From assembly GCA_001767455.1 (NCBI GenBank), contig MELC01000030.1, positions 1-64,000 of the forward strand: a stretch of DNA of 64,000 nucleotides, read 5' to 3'. Positions 63,724-64,000 of the stretch are shown here, piece after piece (within the stretch, counting starts at the first letter, position 1; every line of letters starts with the position of its first letter). The stretch is from Acidobacteria bacterium RIFCSPLOWO2_12_FULL_66_21. Lineage in GTDB: Bacteria; Acidobacteriota; Vicinamibacteria; Vicinamibacterales; 2-12-FULL-66-21. Under the pieces are notes generated by a model, which saw only the letters and a program-made list of their open reading frames with translations, made no database searches and was not told where the DNA came from. The translations under genes and the position numbers were made by a program.

Positions 63724-64000
63724 GTGGCTCGGAGACAACTGACTCGACTCACTGCCGTCACTATTCTCGGTCTCTGTCTGTTCGCGGGCGGGCGCGCCCG
63801 GCTTGCCGGCCAGGCTGGCGGAGCCGCGCGTGTGGTCGCGCTCAAGGGAGCGACGATTCTGACGGTGACGAAGGGCACGATCCCGAACGGGACGATCGTG
63901 CTCAGGGACGGGCGCATCGCCGCCGTCGGCGCGAACGTCGACGTGCCGGCGGGCGCCGAGGTGATCGACGTCACGGGCCGATTCATCTCTCCGGGAATCA
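63724..64000 (+). CDS. Amidohydrolase family protein, N-terminal part (cut by window end)
   Basis: 92 codons are visible from GTG 63724, behind GAGGGAGGA. A signal peptide (LTAVTILGLCLFAGGRARLAGQ) is followed by VVALKGATILTVTKGTIPNGTIVLRDGRIAAVGANVDVPAGAEVIDVTGRFISPGI, the N-terminal beta-sandwich of the imidazolonepropionase/amidohydrolase superfamily, which normally leads to an HxH metal motif just beyond the window. It is an exported amidohydrolase, common in acidobacteria next to S9 peptidases. The gene is incomplete here. Confidence 0.85.
   Translation, partial: MARRQLTRLTAVTILGLCLFAGGRARLAGQAGGAARVVALKGATILTVTKGTIPNGTIVLRDGRIAAVGANVDVPAGAEVIDVTGRFISPGI

Overview
The window is a GC-rich bacterial chromosome segment. 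It most likely comes from an acidobacterium, probably of the Vicinamibacteria (subdivision 6) type. The pointers are several secreted VWA proteins of the 'VWFA-related acidobacterial' kind, a PadR regulator next to the start of an ADOP-type ABC permease, a DUF1800/DUF1501 pair, large secreted M14, M28 and S9 peptidases, and a pilin-like segment of the form IAAIAIPGLLRARM. Taxonomy is inferred from protein families only. I saw no rRNA, tRNA, CRISPR array or complete insertion sequence.

Layout. 1-1.4 kb looks like the edge of an integron cassette array: two attC-like hairpins frame a DUF4160/DUF2442 pair, followed by a frameshifted DUF4258 gene with an intact zinc-finger antitoxin. 1.5-14.7 kb holds mostly minus-strand housekeeping and envelope genes: an M14 peptidase, lipoproteins, a MoaD-like protein coupled to a BNR-repeat protein, a zinc-ribbon/pilin-like fusion, a histidine phosphatase overlapping an amino-acid permease, a VWA protein and a GcvT-like protein. 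14.8-18.8 kb has two tandem PYROXD2-like FAD oxidoreductases and an antitoxin/PIN toxin pair. 18.8-20 kb is a decay zone: a cytochrome c with an apparent internal deletion, a PadR regulator, and an ADOP permease cut short against an acyl-CoA dehydrogenase gene. 22.8-34.6 kb carries secreted proteins (M28 peptidase, an unrecognised 876-residue protein, two VWA proteins, DUF1800, DUF1501). 34.7-37 kb pairs a D-threonine-aldolase-like PLP enzyme with a single bacterial microcompartment shell protein, then MerR and PCD genes. 37-43.7 kb is a TetR-controlled efflux operon in which the RND pump and the TolC-like outer-membrane channel are one polypeptide.

43.7-50.8 kb holds a large M14 peptidase, envelope proteins and a group II PLP decarboxylase. 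50.9-60 kb is an almost complete arginine pathway: argR-argG-argH on the minus strand, divergent from argC-argB-argD-argA(GNAT)-argJ-argF. The AT-rich divergent promoter carries an ARG-box-like palindrome over each start codon. Most junctions are 1-4 base overlaps, so translation is probably coupled. Only carbamoyl-phosphate synthase is missing, and argE is not needed if ArgJ recycles acetyl groups. 60-64 kb has a quinone-oxidoreductase-like gene, an S9 peptidase and the start of an amidohydrolase cut by the window edge.

Dispersed short repeats fill many gaps: CCACGGAAGAACACGG-type inverted repeats, GCTCGTTGCTCG strings, a roughly 40 bp module that lies 20-25 bp before three start codons, and GGGGYCAGGCCCC palindromes at convergent gene ends. 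Several extend into coding sequence, including the 5' end of argD and the 3' end of argH. The points most worth following up are the RND-TolC fusion, the aldolase/shell-protein pair, the attC sites, and repeats that have become part of genes.
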